Positions 5,341 through 6,182 of a stretch of 6,182 nucleotides of DNA are shown one piece after another. The stretch is taken from assembly GCA_002319955.1 (NCBI GenBank), contig DCJS01000008.1:1-6182 (forward strand), in the 5' to 3' direction. The translations under genes and the position numbers were made by a program. Below the pieces are notes generated by a model. That model worked only from the letters and a program-made list of their open reading frames with translations. It made no database searches and was not told where the DNA came from. The number at the start of each line of letters is the position of its first letter. Within the stretch, counting starts at the first letter, position 1. Origin of the DNA: Flavobacteriales bacterium UBA1694 (GTDB taxonomy: Bacteria > Bacteroidota > Bacteroidia > Flavobacteriales > Weeksellaceae).

Positions 5341-6182
5341 TCGTCGTCTTTTAAGTAAGTTAGCACCCGCTCCCATAAAACTTTATTATAGGAACGGAAG
5401 AAATTAACATGGCCTATCACCCCTTTGGGGCTTTCACTTGGCCTAAGGATTTGGTATTGGGGTTTTAGGTTTGGGTAGGTTTGGTCTAATAGGTGATCCA
5501 CACCACTTTTCGTCAGCCAAGCATCGTCACTCGCCCATAGAACAAGGGCTCTCTGGTTCAATTGTTTTGAAACGTCCACCTTACTTTTTTCCAATAAACG
5601 ATCCGTCGATTTCTTGTGAAGAATTAAGGTTCGCCAATCAAAACTAGCATCTGAAGGAAGCGACTCGCCCAGACTAAAATAAGAAGCCGGGAAATAGCCC
5701 ATTATCCTTGTGATCACAGGCTGCAAGAGTCCGAAGCCTAAAGCGCCCATGACTTGGGTTTTAAAATCGAGGTTTCCCACGTACGCATTTTGAGTTCCAA
5801 TGAACACAAATTTATCAATATCCTGTGAATCCGTATTCATTCCTAAAATAAGAGCCCCTACAGAATGGCCTACGACAAAGGTCTCAAACCCATTAAAATT
5901 CGTTTTTAGGTACCCAGTCACTGCCTTGTAATCTAAAGCGCCCCAGTCGCGCATACTCCCTTTAAAACCGCGGAGCTCATCTGGTTTAGAATCTCCAATG
6001 CCTCTATAGTCATAGCAGAGTACATAAAAGCCCGCCTCGCTTAGGTAGCTTGCAAAGGAAAAATAAACTTGCTGTTTTACGCCTGTAGCAGAATTTACCA
6101 CAACTATTTTGCTCGACTGGCCTGCTGGAGTAAATAGTGTGGCGGCTAAAGGGTAGCCGTCGCTGGCTAATAAAGTAAAGGG
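5337..6182 (-). CDS. Alpha/beta hydrolase, COG4757-like (5' end outside window)
   Basis: The frame stays open to the window edge, giving 281 residues that begin PFTLLASDGYPLAATLF. This is close to the usual family N-terminus, so probably only a few residues are missing. The GTG codon at 6101 lies inside the first strand (KIVVVNSATGVKQQ) and is not the start. The fold is clear: oxyanion-region NSATG (30-34), strand and turn YDYRGIGDSK (57-66), nucleophile elbow VVGHSVGA (S107), a candidate acid in WASDDAWLTKSG (D219 or D220), and the catalytic histidine in VIGHVNFFR (H258). Together they form a complete Ser-Asp-His triad. GHxxFFR near the end is typical of the predicted hydrolases grouped as COG4757. 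There is no signal peptide in the visible part, so a cytoplasmic esterase-like enzyme is expected; the substrate is unknown. Its TGA overlaps the ATG of the HD gene. Confidence 0.9.
   Translation of the reverse strand, partial: PFTLLASDGYPLAATLFTPAGQSSKIVVVNSATGVKQQVYFSFASYLSEAGFYVLCYDYRGIGDSKPDELRGFKGSMRDWGALDYKAVTGYLKTNFNGFETFVVGHSVGALILGMNTDSQDIDKFVFIGTQNAYVGNLDFKTQVMGALGFGLLQPVITRIMGYFPASYFSLGESLPSDASFDWRTLILHKKSTDRLLEKSKVDVSKQLNQRALVLWASDDAWLTKSGVDHLLDQTYPNLKPQYQILRPSESPKGVIGHVNFFRSYNKVLWERVLTYLKDDE

Noticed and set aside
6099..6101. GTG as the start of the alpha/beta hydrolase
   Set aside because: The frame remains open upstream to the window edge and encodes the conserved N-terminal strand of the family, so this is an internal valine.

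Overview
The window reads as an ordinary chromosomal segment of a member of the Bacteroidota, probably the Flavobacteriales. The evidence is a GLPGLI-family secreted protein (a family mostly confined to this phylum), A-rich sequence in place of Shine-Dalgarno sites before the start codons, and a TAnnTTTG-type -7 promoter element just before one gene. Base composition is moderately AT-rich. I see no mobile element, CRISPR array, tRNA or rRNA.

Layout. Positions 1-1652 (+) are the end of an efflux operon: the C-terminal part of a MacB/FtsX-type ABC permease, then a HlyD/MacA-type membrane-fusion adaptor, closed by a strong intrinsic terminator at 1676-1716. A 307-base gap (1653-1959) holds that terminator and further hairpins. 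Next is lplA (1960-2943, +), a full-length lipoate-protein ligase for lipoate salvage. Convergent to it is an unrecognised three-helix membrane protein (2988-3581, -) that appears to be transcribed from a near-leaderless promoter. A 259-base divergent gap (3582-3840) leads to a secreted GLPGLI-family protein (3841-4668, +). This runs head-on, with a 15-base gap, into a two-gene minus-strand operon: an alpha/beta hydrolase (5' end beyond the window) and an HD-domain metal-dependent phosphohydrolase, joined by a 4-base ATGA overlap.

How the genes work together. The permease and adaptor are two parts of one tripartite efflux or export machine; its ATPase and outer-membrane channel are not in view. 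The hydrolase and HD protein are probably co-translated, but both look like general housekeeping enzymes and their link is unknown. The other genes look like independent units. I did not find a convincing undescribed system. The observations most worth checking are the near-leaderless promoter, the hairpin cluster before lplA, and the unshielded convergent ends near 4675.
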